Of a stretch of 64,000 bases of DNA, positions 30,776-39,780 are shown piece by piece. A program made the position numbers and the translations under genes. The stretch is from a bacterium (GTDB lineage Bacteria > Chloroflexota > Dormibacteria > Aeolococcales > Bog-877): positions 62,001 to 126,000 of the forward strand of contig JAKATL010000004.1 in assembly GCA_021827985.1 (NCBI GenBank), given 5' to 3'. Position 1 is the stretch's first letter. Every line of letters starts with the position of its first letter. Below the pieces are notes generated by a model that was not told the DNA's origin, searched no databases, and worked only from the letters and a program-made list of their open reading frames with translations.

Positions 30776-31258
30776 ATGCGGATCCATGACTACCGGGCCA
30801 CGGTCACCTGGACCGGCAATACTGGCCTGGGAACGGCTTCGTACAGCTCGTACAGCCGGGACCATGAGGTGCGAGCTGCGGACCGGCCGCCGATCCTGGG
30901 GTCCTCCGACCCCGCCTTTCGCGGTGACACTGCGCGGTACTCGCCGGAGGAGCTACTGGTCTCCGCGATCAGCGCCTGCCACATGCTCTGGTACCTCCAC
31001 CTGAGCGCCAGCTCGGGCCTCACCGTCACCGCGTACACCGATGAGGCCGTCGGCGAGATGTCCGAGCACTCGGACGGTAGCGGGGAGTTCCAGCTGGTGA
31101 CGCTGCGCCCCCGGGTCGAGCTGGCGGCCCCGGGCGATCTCAACCTGGCCCAGGAGCTGCACCGCCGGGCGCACCGCCTCTGTTTCATCGCCCGTTCCCT
31201 CAACTTCGAGGTGATCTGTCAGCCGGAGATCACCATCCAAGCCAGCGTGGGAGGGTGA
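30776..31258 (+). CDS. OsmC family peroxiredoxin-like protein
   Basis: This is a 160-residue protein of the OsmC superfamily. It has RYSPEELLVSAISACHMLWYLHL (first conserved Cys at the start of the long helix) and HRRAHRLCFIARSLNFEV (second Cys), the catalytic pair that reduces peroxides. The opening HDYRATVTWTGNTGLGTASY is typical of the YhfA-like branch often annotated as an OsmC peroxiredoxin. The start codon follows a -10-like element with no ribosome site, so the mRNA may be leaderless. It differs in branch from the copy at 17478. Confidence 0.87.
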   Translation: MRIHDYRATVTWTGNTGLGTASYSSYSRDHEVRAADRPPILGSSDPAFRGDTARYSPEELLVSAISACHMLWYLHLSASSGLTVTAYTDEAVGEMSEHSDGSGEFQLVTLRPRVELAAPGDLNLAQELHRRAHRLCFIARSLNFEVICQPEITIQASVGG

Positions 31259-31358
31259 CTTCGGGCGCCCCGGCCGCGTGGGGCGCAGCCGGCGGCGGCT
31301 CGACAGCGGGCCGGCGGGGAGTCGCCCTCAAGCGGAGGTCGCCAGCCTCTCGTATCTC

Positions 31359-31697
31359 CTAGTTCCGCGAGCTGAGCAGGGCGGCGGCGCCGAGCACCGC
31401 TCCCGGCAGAGCCCTGAGCCGTCCCTTTCCCACCCGGAGATGGACGAGGTAGAGGGCGATGTTGCCCGCTCCACATGCTCGGGCCAGCCGCCTCGTGAGG
31501 GCAGTGCGCGGGGCGGTGTTGGCGGCGCCGCTCAGGGCCAACCACATCGCCAGTCCGGCGATCGACCCCAGGGCGCGCCCCGGGGACTGTCGGAACAGAG
31601 AGTTCCGGCGGGACCACACGAAATGGGCGATGTCCACCGCGCCCAGCCACCCGACGAGGGCGAGCCGCGCCCCGTGCCCAGAGGTGTGCGATCTCAT
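31359..31697 (-). CDS. Small hydrophobic membrane protein after the PucR gene
   Basis: This is a 112-residue protein with three or four short hydrophobic segments (LALVGWLGAVDIAHFVW, ALGSIAGLAMWLALSGAA, ACGAGNIALYLVHL, ALPGAVLGAAALL) and arginine-rich loops. The ATG at 31697 overlaps the stop of the PucR regulator (ATGA), which is the main argument that it is real. No family is recognised. Confidence 0.5.
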   Translation of the reverse strand: MRSHTSGHGARLALVGWLGAVDIAHFVWSRRNSLFRQSPGRALGSIAGLAMWLALSGAANTAPRTALTRRLARACGAGNIALYLVHLRVGKGRLRALPGAVLGAAALLSSRN

Positions 31698-32956
31698 GGC
31701 GCAGCAACCATGGGCTCGCGACCTCCTCGTCCGCCGGCGTGGGTGCCGTAGGGCGCCTCCCCACCCGGCTCCGCCATGCCCTGCAGGATCCGGTAGCCAC
31801 GCAGGGCCAGCTCCAGGCGAAGGCGGTCGTCGGGATCCTTCCAATCCCCGACCAGCTCGCGGATTCGCTCAAGCCGGTAGAGGAGGGTGTGGCGGTGGAC
31901 GTGGAGTTCCCGGGCCGCCTCACTCAGTCCGCTTGCGGAGAGGACCACCTCCAACGTCTGGCGCAGAGGGGGGCGCCGGTGGGACTCTCGGTCCAGAAGC
32001 GGGCCGAGGCTGGCGACCACGAAGCCCTCCAGTCCGGCGAGGTCATGGACCCACCCCAGATACGGGTGGAGCCGGCGCCAGTCGTGGACCGCCTCCTCGG
32101 GCTGGAGAATGGCGCCCACGGCGAGGGCATCGCGGGCGGCCCGCACCGCCTGGGGAACCTCCGCGAGGCTCTGGGCCACCGGGCCCCGGGCGATCCTCCA
32201 GGGCAGCTGCTCGGCTCCGGTGGCAGTGCGCAGCGACCGCCGCAGGGTGGCGATCCGGACGGAGGTCGGGACCAGCGCCACAAGCGTGGACTGGTAGAGA
32301 GCGACATGGGCCCCCAGCGGCATCCACGAGGTCGCCACCGAGGCTTCCGCGCTGGTGTCCTCGGCCCCCACCACGACCACCTGGTACGGGAAGTTGAGCA
32401 CGGTGCCGCCGGCCGCGGCGCGAGCCAGCGCCTCCTGGTCGGCCGTCCCCTGGATCACCTCGGCGAAGAATTGGTCGTACTGGCGGTCCTGTTCCCTCCG
32501 GGTGCGCTCGCGCGTCTCCAGGTAGCTGGTGCTCACCGCGGCGCTGATGCTGTCCAGGTAGTCGAAGAGCGGTCCCACCGCCGTGAGAACCGACTGGGCA
32601 TCGATCTCTGGGTGATTGCGCACCAGCTCGATCACGTGCTGCCAGATGACCAGGGCCGCCACTCGGTAGGCCCGCAGGATGGCGTCCAACGGCACCCCGG
32701 TGGTGGCCAGCCGCCCGCCCATGCGCGAGAGCTGCTGCAGCTCGGGGCCTGAGGGCGGCCGGGACTCGGCCCACAGGGAGAGGAGCGTGGCCACCCCCTC
32801 TCGACAGGCCGCCAGCACCTCGCTGGAGAAGGCGGATCCACCGGCCACCCCCTCGGCGAGGGGGATCGTCCGGGCCATCTCGATCGCCATCCGCCGGGCC
32901 ACCCGCTCCATCCGCTGGCGGAGGGAGTCGATGATCACCGGGCTGACTGAGGGCAT
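31694..32956 (-). CDS. PucR family transcriptional regulator
   Basis: This is a 420-residue regulator. The C-terminal end carries the PucR/CdaR helix-turn-helix (LHVHRHTLLYRLERIRELVG at about 360-380), the middle a CdaR GGDEF-like region, and the N-terminal 170 residues a helical sensor part of the RsbT co-antagonist-like type (LDAILRAYRVAALVIWQHV). Such regulators often control purine, amino-acid or diacid catabolism; the target here is unknown. ATG 32956 starts the conserved part; GTG 33007 is an alternative giving 17 more residues. The gene is divergent from the alcohol dehydrogenase-like gene. Confidence 0.8.
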   Translation of the reverse strand: MPSVSPVIIDSLRQRMERVARRMAIEMARTIPLAEGVAGGSAFSSEVLAACREGVATLLSLWAESRPPSGPELQQLSRMGGRLATTGVPLDAILRAYRVAALVIWQHVIELVRNHPEIDAQSVLTAVGPLFDYLDSISAAVSTSYLETRERTRREQDRQYDQFFAEVIQGTADQEALARAAAGGTVLNFPYQVVVVGAEDTSAEASVATSWMPLGAHVALYQSTLVALVPTSVRIATLRRSLRTATGAEQLPWRIARGPVAQSLAEVPQAVRAARDALAVGAILQPEEAVHDWRRLHPYLGWVHDLAGLEGFVVASLGPLLDRESHRRPPLRQTLEVVLSASGLSEAARELHVHRHTLLYRLERIRELVGDWKDPDDRLRLELALRGYRILQGMAEPGGEAPYGTHAGGRGGREPMVAAP

Positions 32957-33137
32957 GCCCTCGTAGGTGCGGCGCGGTCGGCGGGGGCGGAGCAGGGCTA
33001 CGGCCACAGCCCGTCCAGCATATGCCGATCTTCGGGGGATGCCGCGCGGGCCGCCGCCCGCATACTGGCCGGCCCTGCCGGCGCCGGTCCTCGCCAGGTT
33101 AGACTCGGGAGGAGATGTGGGGCTCTGAAGCTCGAGG

Positions 33138-34181
33138 ATGCTAGCCGCCTACGCGACCAGAGTCGGCGGCGACGAGCCGCTGGCCAACCTCGAGGTGGGG
33201 GAGCGGCCGCGGCCGGAGCCGACCACTGGGTGGGCGCTGCTGCGCACCCAGGCAGTCTCGCTCAACCACCACGACCTTTGGACGCTTAGGGGAGTGGGCG
33301 CGCCGCCCGAGAGCCTGCCGCGGATTCTGGGCTGCGACGTGGCCGGGAAGGTGGAGGCTTACGGGCCGGACACCCCGGAGGCGCTGCCTCTGGGCTCCTC
33401 CGCCGTGGCCCATGCGGTGATCACCTGTGGATCGTGCGACGCCTGTCTCGGCCCCGACGAGACCTCCTGCCGCCACTTCGCCATGCTCAGCGAAGGCCCC
33501 TACGAAGGCACGCTGGCGGAGTACTGCCTCGTCCCGGCGACCAACCTCTTCCCCGTTTCGGCCGGCCTCTCGGCACCGGAGGCCGCCTGCCTTCCCACCG
33601 CCTACCTCACCGCCTTTCGCATGCTGTTCACCAAGGCGCGCTTGCAACCTGGTGCCACGGTTCTGATTCAGGGTGCCGGCGGTGGGCTGGCCACGGCCGC
33701 CCAGGCTTTGGCGCTGGCAGCCGGCCTCAGGGTCCTGGTCAGCAGCCGCTCGGAGGAGAAACGGCGGGCCGCGCTGGCCCGGGGGGCGCATCACGCCCTG
33801 GCCCCTGGCCGGGAGGCGGTCTCGGCGGTCATGGAGCTGACCGGGGGCGAGGGGGTGGACGCGGTGATCGAGTCCGTGGGGGAGCCGACCTGGGCCACCA
33901 GCCTGCGCTCTCTGCGCCGGGGCGGCGCAGTGGTAGTCGCCGGGGCCACCGGAGGGGCCGACCCGCCGGCCGACCTGCGTCGGGTCTTCTGGCGCCAGCT
34001 GCAGATTCTGGGCTCGACCATGGGGACCCGGGCCGAGTTCCGAGCCCTCCTGCGGTTCACCGAGGCGGCCGGACTCCACCCGCTGATCGACGAGGTCGTG
34101 CCACTGGCCAGGGCCGCTTCCGCCTTCGCCAGGCTGGAGTCCGGAGCGGCTGTCGGGAAGGTGGTCATCGTCGCCAGTTGA
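33138..34181 (+). CDS. Zinc-type alcohol dehydrogenase-like (MDR) oxidoreductase
   Basis: This is a 347-residue medium-chain dehydrogenase/reductase. It has SLNHHDLWTLRGVG, GCDVAGKVEAYG, a structural-zinc-like cluster CGSCDACLGPDETSC, the NADP-binding VLIQGAGGGLATAAQALALAAG and SRSEEKRRAALARGA. The order and the SLNHHDLW segment fit the YhdH/'zinc-binding alcohol dehydrogenase' groups that act on alcohols, quinones or crotonyl substrates. The catalytic-zinc position usually held by Cys is Asn-His here, so catalytic zinc may be absent. It begins after a short RBS-like purine stretch and is divergent from the PucR gene. Confidence 0.82.
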   Translation: MLAAYATRVGGDEPLANLEVGERPRPEPTTGWALLRTQAVSLNHHDLWTLRGVGAPPESLPRILGCDVAGKVEAYGPDTPEALPLGSSAVAHAVITCGSCDACLGPDETSCRHFAMLSEGPYEGTLAEYCLVPATNLFPVSAGLSAPEAACLPTAYLTAFRMLFTKARLQPGATVLIQGAGGGLATAAQALALAAGLRVLVSSRSEEKRRAALARGAHHALAPGREAVSAVMELTGGEGVDAVIESVGEPTWATSLRSLRRGGAVVVAGATGGADPPADLRRVFWRQLQILGSTMGTRAEFRALLRFTEAAGLHPLIDEVVPLARAASAFARLESGAAVGKVVIVAS

Positions 34182-34307
34182 CCCTGATCCGGTCCGGGGA
34201 GTGCGCCCGCTCCACCTGGTAGAGTCCAGGGCGGCGATGGGGCCCGCCTGCGCCGGCAACCGCCGGATGATGGCTTCTACCTCTTTCCCGACTGGCAGGA
34301 GGTGGTT

Positions 34308-36032
34308 GTGGGGGCAGTCCCCGAAGCGTCGCCCGGATCTTCGCTCACCGGGTGGAGCCAGGCCCGAGATCGGGCTATGCAGGTCCTGGACCGGTTGGCT
34401 GAGATGGCCGCGAGGCGAGGTGACAGCGCCGGGGAGGAGGGGCTCCGCGCGGCCCGGGAGCGGCTGGGTGCCGGGCGGCTGAACCTGGCCGTACTGGGCG
34501 AGTTCAAGCGCGGCAAGAGCACGCTGATAAACCGTCTGCTGGGCGAGCCGGTGCTGCCGGTGGGAGTGGTACCCATGACCTCCCTCCCGATCCTGGTCGA
34601 GCATGGGCCACGGCCGGAGGTCGAGATCGAGCTGACCTCCGGTGAGCGGCTCCGGCTAGGGCCGGGGGATCTTGCGGACTACGCCACCGAGGTGGGGAAT
34701 CCGGAGAATCGCCGCCAGGTGACGCGGGTGGTCGTACGCCACCCGGCCCCGATCCTGGCGGAGGGGGTGGTCCTGGTCGACACCCCCGGGATCGGGTCGG
34801 CGCATGATCACAACACGGAGGTGGCGCACCGGGCGCTGGCCGAGGCCGACGCTGCCGTCTTCGTCCTCTCGGTCGACAGCCCAGCCAGCCGGGCTGAGTT
34901 GGACTTCCTCCGCTCGGTGCGGGAGCGGGTCGGGCGCCTCATCTATGTCTTGAACAAAGCGGACCTGCTCAGTGCTCCCGAGCTCACCGAGGCTGCCCAG
35001 TTCGTGCGTCGGATGCTTAGCTCCCCCGCTGACGGCCCGCCGGCCCAGCTCTTCCCGCTCTCGGCCCGGGAGGGGGATGCCGGCTTCGCAGGCTTCCGCG
35101 CCCAGCTGGAGTCTGCCCTCACCGGTGGGCGGGCATCGCTGCTCCTGGAGCGGATGCGGGGCCTCAGCCGGGAGGCGCTGGCGCAGGAGCGCCGGATGGT
35201 GGCGCTTCAGCGGTCGGCCATGCGTCTTTCCAGCCAGGAGGCTCGCGAGCGTGAGAGAGGGCTGGAGCTCCTGCTCGGCGAGGTGCGCCGGACCGCGACC
35301 GACGTGGAGCAGCTTCTGCGCGCCGACGTGGCCCGGCTGGTGCCGGAGGTGGCCCAGCCGGCCATCGAGGAGTTTCGGGCGGCGGCGCTGGGGACGCTGT
35401 CCACACGGGTAGTCGGTCTGGTGTCGTCAGGTATCTCACCCCGCCAGATGGAGGAGCAGGTCGGCGCACAGCTCGTCGGCCTGGTCCGCGACTGGATGGA
35501 GCGCATCGAGGGGGAGGTGGCCCGGGCGCTGGAACCGGTCGCTGATCGCCACTCCCAGAGGGCGAATCAGATGCTGGCCACCTCCTCCGCCCAGATAGCC
35601 GCACTCTTCGAGGTCGACCTCCCCCCGGTTTCCCTTAGGGAGGGGATAGGGGCGGCCAGCTCGCGCTTGGTGCTGCTCGAGCATCAGCAGCTGGCCCTGG
35701 AGGCAGCCGCTTCCAGCCTGCGCCGGCTTGCGCCCGGCCGTCTGGGCCGGCGACTCGTGGCACGGGAGGCGATCTCTCGGATGGAGGAGGCGGTCGACCG
35801 CCACTGCGGCCGGCTGCGCTACGACATCTCCACGCGGCTGGACCGCAAGGAGTCGGAGTGGCGCCAGCAGCTCCGTGAGGCGCTGGAGCGTCTGGAGGAA
35901 ACCGTCCGGCGGGCGTTCGAGCTGGCGGAGACGGCGCGCTCCGCGGGGGCCGAAGCCTGGTCCCGGACGGTGGCCGACCTCGACCAGAGGGATGGTGAAG
36001 TCGAGCTCTTGGAGCGGAAGTTGGCGTCCTGA
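34308..36032 (+). CDS. Bacterial dynamin-like GTPase
   Basis: This is a 574-residue protein with a dynamin-type GTPase domain: G1 GEFKRGKST, G2 around VPMTSLPI, G3 DTPGIGS, G4 NKADLL. The rest is long helical sequence rich in Arg/Glu (about 270-570), fitting the neck and trunk helices of bacterial dynamin-like proteins that remodel or protect membranes. A marked membrane-insertion helix is not obvious. The GTG at 34308 was chosen because AGGAGG lies five bases upstream; the GTG two codons earlier would overlap that site. It stands alone; the next gene has its own promoter. Confidence 0.85.
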   Translation: MGAVPEASPGSSLTGWSQARDRAMQVLDRLAEMAARRGDSAGEEGLRAARERLGAGRLNLAVLGEFKRGKSTLINRLLGEPVLPVGVVPMTSLPILVEHGPRPEVEIELTSGERLRLGPGDLADYATEVGNPENRRQVTRVVVRHPAPILAEGVVLVDTPGIGSAHDHNTEVAHRALAEADAAVFVLSVDSPASRAELDFLRSVRERVGRLIYVLNKADLLSAPELTEAAQFVRRMLSSPADGPPAQLFPLSAREGDAGFAGFRAQLESALTGGRASLLLERMRGLSREALAQERRMVALQRSAMRLSSQEARERERGLELLLGEVRRTATDVEQLLRADVARLVPEVAQPAIEEFRAAALGTLSTRVVGLVSSGISPRQMEEQVGAQLVGLVRDWMERIEGEVARALEPVADRHSQRANQMLATSSAQIAALFEVDLPPVSLREGIGAASSRLVLLEHQQLALEAAASSLRRLAPGRLGRRLVAREAISRMEEAVDRHCGRLRYDISTRLDRKESEWRQQLREALERLEETVRRAFELAETARSAGAEAWSRTVADLDQRDGEVELLERKLAS

Positions 36033-36041
36033 GTTCTCAGC

Positions 36042-36089
36042 TTGACGTCCGCGGCTCCCAGGGCTAATATACATAACGACACCTTTATG
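36042..36089 (+). promoter_or_regulatory. Sigma-70-type promoter and ArsR-type operator
   Basis: TTGACG (36042-36047) and TAATAT (36065-36070) are separated by exactly 17 bases, the clearest housekeeping promoter in the window. Just after the -10, CATAA (36072-36076) and TTATG (36085-36089) form an inverted repeat across the expected transcription start, where an ArsR-family repressor would bind. It serves the regulator and probably the inositol lipid genes behind it. Confidence 0.75.
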
Positions 36090-36103
36090 AAAGAAGCCTT
36101 TAA

Positions 36104-36547
36104 GTGAACAGAGTCGCTGGGGACAGGTCCCGACCCACCCGCCAGATCCTCCCCCTGGCTCTGACCCCCGTGGTGGAGGGGGACCTCGCCACCTACTTCG
36201 AGGGGCTGGCCAACCCCACGCGGCTGCACATAGTTGAGCGGCTGGCGCAGGTGAAGGAGGCCAGGGTTTCGGACGTGGCGATGCTTCTCGGGATCAGCCA
36301 GCCACGGATGTCCTGGCACTTGCGCCTTTTGCGCCGCGCCGGCCTGGTCCTGACCCGCCGGGAGGGCCGCGAGGTCTTCTGCCGGCTCGATCGCACGTCG
36401 ATCGCGGAGAACCTCTCCGCGTTCACGGCCCTGCTGGCCGGTGATGGTCAGCCGGGGCCGGCCGAATCAAGGCTCGGCCCGGCCGAGACCGTCAATCCGC
36501 CGTCCCCACGTCATGGCGTGGAGCGGTCGCTTCCGGAGGTGATCTGA
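36104..36547 (+). CDS. ArsR-family transcriptional regulator
   Basis: This is a 147-residue winged-helix protein. It has [47 protein letters not shown] and the wing [11 protein letters not shown], all typical of ArsR regulators. Only one cysteine (in EVFCRL) is present and no metal-site motif, so it probably senses a non-metal signal. The last 40 residues are a Pro/Gly-rich tail. The GTG start has weak AAGAAG upstream. It lies in front of ino1 with one base between stop and start, so it probably controls that gene and itself. Confidence 0.85.
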   Translation: MNRVAGDRSRPTRQILPLALTPVVEGDLATYFEGLANPTRLHIVERLAQVKEARVSDVAMLLGISQPRMSWHLRLLRRAGLVLTRREGREVFCRLDRTSIAENLSAFTALLAGDGQPGPAESRLGPAETVNPPSPRHGVERSLPEVI

Positions 36548-36548
36548 G

Positions 36549-37727
36549 GTGAGCAAAAAAGTCCGCGTAGCCATCATCGGAGTGGGGAACTGCGCCTCCT
36601 CCCTCGTCCAGGGTGTGGAGTTCTATCGCCACACCGAGCCCTCCCAGTTCGTTCCCGGGCTGATGCACGTGGACCTGGGCGGGTATCACGTGGGGGACAT
36701 CGAGTTCTCCGCCGCCTTTGACATCGACAAGGAGAAGGTGGGATACGACCTGGGCGAGGCAATCTGGAGGGGACAGAACAACACCGTGGCCTTCGCCAAG
36801 GTCGGGCCGCTCGGGGTGCCGGTGCATCGCGGGATGACCCACGACGGACTCGGCAAGTACCTCTCCGAGGTGATCGAGAAGGCCCCTGGGTCCACCGCCG
36901 ACATCGTCAAGATCCTCAAGGACACCGGCACCGACGTGGTGGTCAACTACCTGCCGGTGGGGTCCGAGATGGCCACCAAGTGGTACACCGAGCAGATCCT
37001 GGAGGCCGGCTGCGCCATGGTCAACTGCATGCCGGTGTTCATCGCCCGGGAGCAGTACTGGCGGCAGCGCTTCGAGGAGCGCGGGCTGCCGATCATCGGC
37101 GACGACATCAAGTCCCAGGTGGGCTCCACCATCATCCACAGGGTTCTGACCCGGCTCTTCCAGGAGCGCGGGGTCAAGCTGGAGCACACCTATCAGCTCA
37201 ACTTCGGGGGGAACACCGACTTCCTCAACATGCTGGAGCGCGAGCGGCTGGTGAGCAAGAAGATCTCCAAGACCAACTCCGTCCTCTCCCAGATGGAGCA
37301 CGAGATCGGACGGGAGGACGTGCACATCGGCCCCAGCGACTACGTGCCGTGGCTGAAGGACCGCAAGTGGGCGCACATCCGGATGGAGGGCAAGGCCTTT
37401 GGGGAGGTGCCGCTCACGGTGGACCTGAAGCTTGAGGTGCACGACTCCCCCAACTCGGCCGGGATCGTCATCGACGCCGTCCGCTGCTGCAAGCTGGGCT
37501 TGGAGCGGGGGCTGTCCGGGGCGCTCGAGGGTCCCGCCTCGTACTTCATGAAGTCGCCGCCCTTCCAGGTCTCTGATGAGCGGGCTCACGAGCTGACCGA
37601 GCTCTTCATCGCCGGCCGGGTCGGGGCCAAGTGCATCAGCGACCCCGAGGCGGACCACGCTCCGCGGCCGAGCCAGGACGGGACGGCGGACACCCAGCCG
37701 CTGGCCGCCCACCCGGCCGAAGGTTAG
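36549..37727 (+). CDS. ino1: myo-Inositol-1-phosphate synthase
   Basis: This 392-residue NAD-dependent enzyme makes 1L-myo-inositol 1-phosphate from glucose 6-phosphate. It has [17 protein letters not shown] (NAD fold), [29 protein letters not shown] (with the catalytic Lys and the SQVGST strand), [12 protein letters not shown], and [10 protein letters not shown]. These are the diagnostic motifs of the actinobacterial/archaeal form. The GTG start follows GGAGGTGAT, the strongest ribosome site in the region. It supplies the headgroup for the lipid genes directly downstream. Confidence 0.96.
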   Translation: MSKKVRVAIIGVGNCASSLVQGVEFYRHTEPSQFVPGLMHVDLGGYHVGDIEFSAAFDIDKEKVGYDLGEAIWRGQNNTVAFAKVGPLGVPVHRGMTHDGLGKYLSEVIEKAPGSTADIVKILKDTGTDVVVNYLPVGSEMATKWYTEQILEAGCAMVNCMPVFIAREQYWRQRFEERGLPIIGDDIKSQVGSTIIHRVLTRLFQERGVKLEHTYQLNFGGNTDFLNMLERERLVSKKISKTNSVLSQMEHEIGREDVHIGPSDYVPWLKDRKWAHIRMEGKAFGEVPLTVDLKLEVHDSPNSAGIVIDAVRCCKLGLERGLSGALEGPASYFMKSPPFQVSDERAHELTELFIAGRVGAKCISDPEADHAPRPSQDGTADTQPLAAHPAEG

Positions 37728-37762
37728 GGGCCAGGGGGCGGGCCGGGGCCCGGAGGAAGCGG

Positions 37763-38719
37763 ATGGCGACCGTGGCGGCGGGGGAGAGCAGGGCCGGACG
37801 GCCCCTCACATCCCCGCGGCTGGCCGCCTCTGAGTGGATCCGCCGGGGGGAGCCCCTCGGCCTGCTTCTGGCGGCGGCGACATCCCTCACCGCGGCCATG
37901 CCCACCGCCGTCCGCTACGGGTTGGCGGACATCGGTGGGGAGGGGGCGTACTGGCTGCTGCGCCCGCGCTCCCGGCTGGCGGAGGAGAACTACCGGATCT
38001 TCGCCAGCAGCCCGGCGCAGGCCCGCCGCCTGACCCGCCGCGCCTTCCGCAACTACGCCCGGACCGTCATGGACTTCCTGGTGCTGGAGTCACTTGTCCG
38101 GTTTACCGGGGAGGCGAAGGAGATGGTCGAGTCCGGGCCTCTTCGCCGGGTGCTGGGGGACCACCGGACCGCGATCGTGGTCACTCCCCACTTCGGGAAC
38201 TGGGACCTCGGAGCGGCCATGACCGCCACGGCCGGCCGCCCGGTCTTCACGGTGGCCGATCGGTTCGGCCCGCCCGCCGTCGATCGGCGCGTGAGGGCCA
38301 TGCGGGGGCGGGTGGGAGTCACGGTTATTCCCACCGGGCCGAGCAGCGGCCGGGAGGCGCTGCGCGTCCTGCGCCGGGGGGACGTCCTCTGCCTGGCCGC
38401 GGACATCGATCACAGCGCAAGCGGGGTGGCGGTTTCCTTTTTCGGGAGGAGGGTCACCTTCCCGGCGGGTCCTGCCACTCTGGCGCTGCACACCGAGTCC
38501 CCGATCATCCCGGGGTTCGTCAGGCGCTGGCCCCGGGGTAAGCATGAGGCGAGGTTGCTCGACCCCCTTCCCTGGCCGCCGCCCGGGAGCTTTGGAGAGC
38601 GTGTCCAGGCCTTGACCCAGCAGATCGCCTCGGCGTTCGAGGGGATCATCGGCCAGGAGCCAGCGCAGTGGTTCGCCTTCCACCGCCTGCCGGTCCCTGT
38701 TCCGGGTGAGGCGAGATGA
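37763..38719 (+). CDS. LpxL-like acyltransferase, probable phosphatidylinositol mannoside acyltransferase
   Basis: This is a 318-residue membrane-associated acyltransferase. It has VVTPHFGNWDLGAAM with the catalytic H-x4-D (His142, Asp147), PVFTVADRFGPPAVDRRV, DVLCLAADIDHSASGVAVSFFGR and FPAGPATLALHTESPIIPGF. These blocks match the LpxL/PatA family, whose actinobacterial members acylate mannose or inositol of PIM lipids. The position between ino1 and a PimA-like gene supports that role. The ATG at 37763 has GGAGG six bases upstream. Confidence 0.82.
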   Translation: MATVAAGESRAGRPLTSPRLAASEWIRRGEPLGLLLAAATSLTAAMPTAVRYGLADIGGEGAYWLLRPRSRLAEENYRIFASSPAQARRLTRRAFRNYARTVMDFLVLESLVRFTGEAKEMVESGPLRRVLGDHRTAIVVTPHFGNWDLGAAMTATAGRPVFTVADRFGPPAVDRRVRAMRGRVGVTVIPTGPSSGREALRVLRRGDVLCLAADIDHSASGVAVSFFGRRVTFPAGPATLALHTESPIIPGFVRRWPRGKHEARLLDPLPWPPPGSFGERVQALTQQIASAFEGIIGQEPAQWFAFHRLPVPVPGEAR

Positions 38720-39780
38720 AGGTGCGGGTGATCCCCAGCCCGCGCGCCGCGCTGGGGCGCGTCCGCCAGGTGGCCCTGCCCTCCAGCCTGCCGCGACCCG
38801 ACCCGGACGAGCCCTGGCTGCCCTACCTCGGGCTGCGGAGTGCGGAGGTGGTGATGCGGGCCGTGGACCGGCGGGTCGCCTACTGGTTCGCCGGGCCCCT
38901 GGCAGCGGCCCTCACCCTCTGCTGGCCCTCACACTGGCGGGGGCTGAGGACCAATCTGGAGGTGGTGCGCCCCGGCCTGGGCCGACGAGGGATGCGCCGT
39001 CTCCTTCGCGCCAATGTGCGCAACTTCCTGAAGGCCTGGATCGACGTGCTGCAGATGAGCCACCGGCCCCTGGAGGCCTGGACCCCCTGGCTGCGGACCG
39101 AGGACGCCCACCTTCTGGAGGAGGCGCGCCGCCTGGGCCGGGGAGTGATCATCGTCAGCCTGCACCTGGGCTCCTGGGAAGCGGCCATCGCTGCGCTCCG
39201 GGAGAACTTCGAGGGGGTCGGGCTGGCGCTGCTGGCCGAGCAGGTTCGGCCCATCCGCTGCTTCAACTGGCTGGTTCGCAACCGCGCCCGGGTCGGCTGC
39301 CAGGTGGTCCCCCTCAACGTCGACGCGGTGCGCCGGGGGGACCAGGCCGCGGTCCATCGTTCCGGGGCCGCAGCGGTGCGGCAGATCTACCGGATCCTGG
39401 GCGCCGGAGGCGTGGTGGTGATCGCCGTCGACCGTGACCTCCTGGGGACCGGGGCGGAGATGGCCTTCCTGGGGCACCGCGCCTCGATCCCCCTGGGGGC
39501 GGTGGAGATCGCCGCCCGGACCGGGGCGGCGGTGCTACCCGTCTCCCTCACCCGCGATGCTCAGGACAACTATCACTGCCGTGGCTTCGCCCCCTTCACG
39601 GTCACCCTGGGCAAGGAGCCCGGCGCTGACCTGGAGGCGGCGGCCCGGCGCATCTTGCGCACCCTGGAGCCGGAGCTCCGGGCCCACCCCGATCAGTGGC
39701 ATGTGATGAACCCGATCTTCGGCCCCCCGATGGCGGCCGAGGAGCCGGAGCCACCGGGGCTACGCGAGGTGGCCTCGTGA
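38716..39780 (+). CDS. Second LpxL-like acyltransferase of the inositol lipid cluster
   Basis: This is a 354-residue protein with VSLHLGSWEAAIAAL (catalytic H-x4-E, His150 and Glu155), VDRDLLGTGAEMAFLGH and PLGAVEIAARTGAAVLPVSL. It is the same family as the gene before it but clearly diverged, with longer N- and C-terminal parts. Two acyltransferases would allow two acyl chains to be placed on the mannosylated lipid. The ATG overlaps the upstream stop (ATGA). Mycobacteria have one known PatA beside pimA, so the second copy is a difference. Confidence 0.8.
   Translation: MKVRVIPSPRAALGRVRQVALPSSLPRPDPDEPWLPYLGLRSAEVVMRAVDRRVAYWFAGPLAAALTLCWPSHWRGLRTNLEVVRPGLGRRGMRRLLRANVRNFLKAWIDVLQMSHRPLEAWTPWLRTEDAHLLEEARRLGRGVIIVSLHLGSWEAAIAALRENFEGVGLALLAEQVRPIRCFNWLVRNRARVGCQVVPLNVDAVRRGDQAAVHRSGAAAVRQIYRILGAGGVVVIAVDRDLLGTGAEMAFLGHRASIPLGAVEIAARTGAAVLPVSLTRDAQDNYHCRGFAPFTVTLGKEPGADLEAAARRILRTLEPELRAHPDQWHVMNPIFGPPMAAEEPEPPGLREVAS

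Noticed and set aside
36104-36547. Metal-sensing ArsR regulator for the inositol cluster
   Set aside because: Only one cysteine is present and no known metal-site pattern, so metal sensing is not supported.
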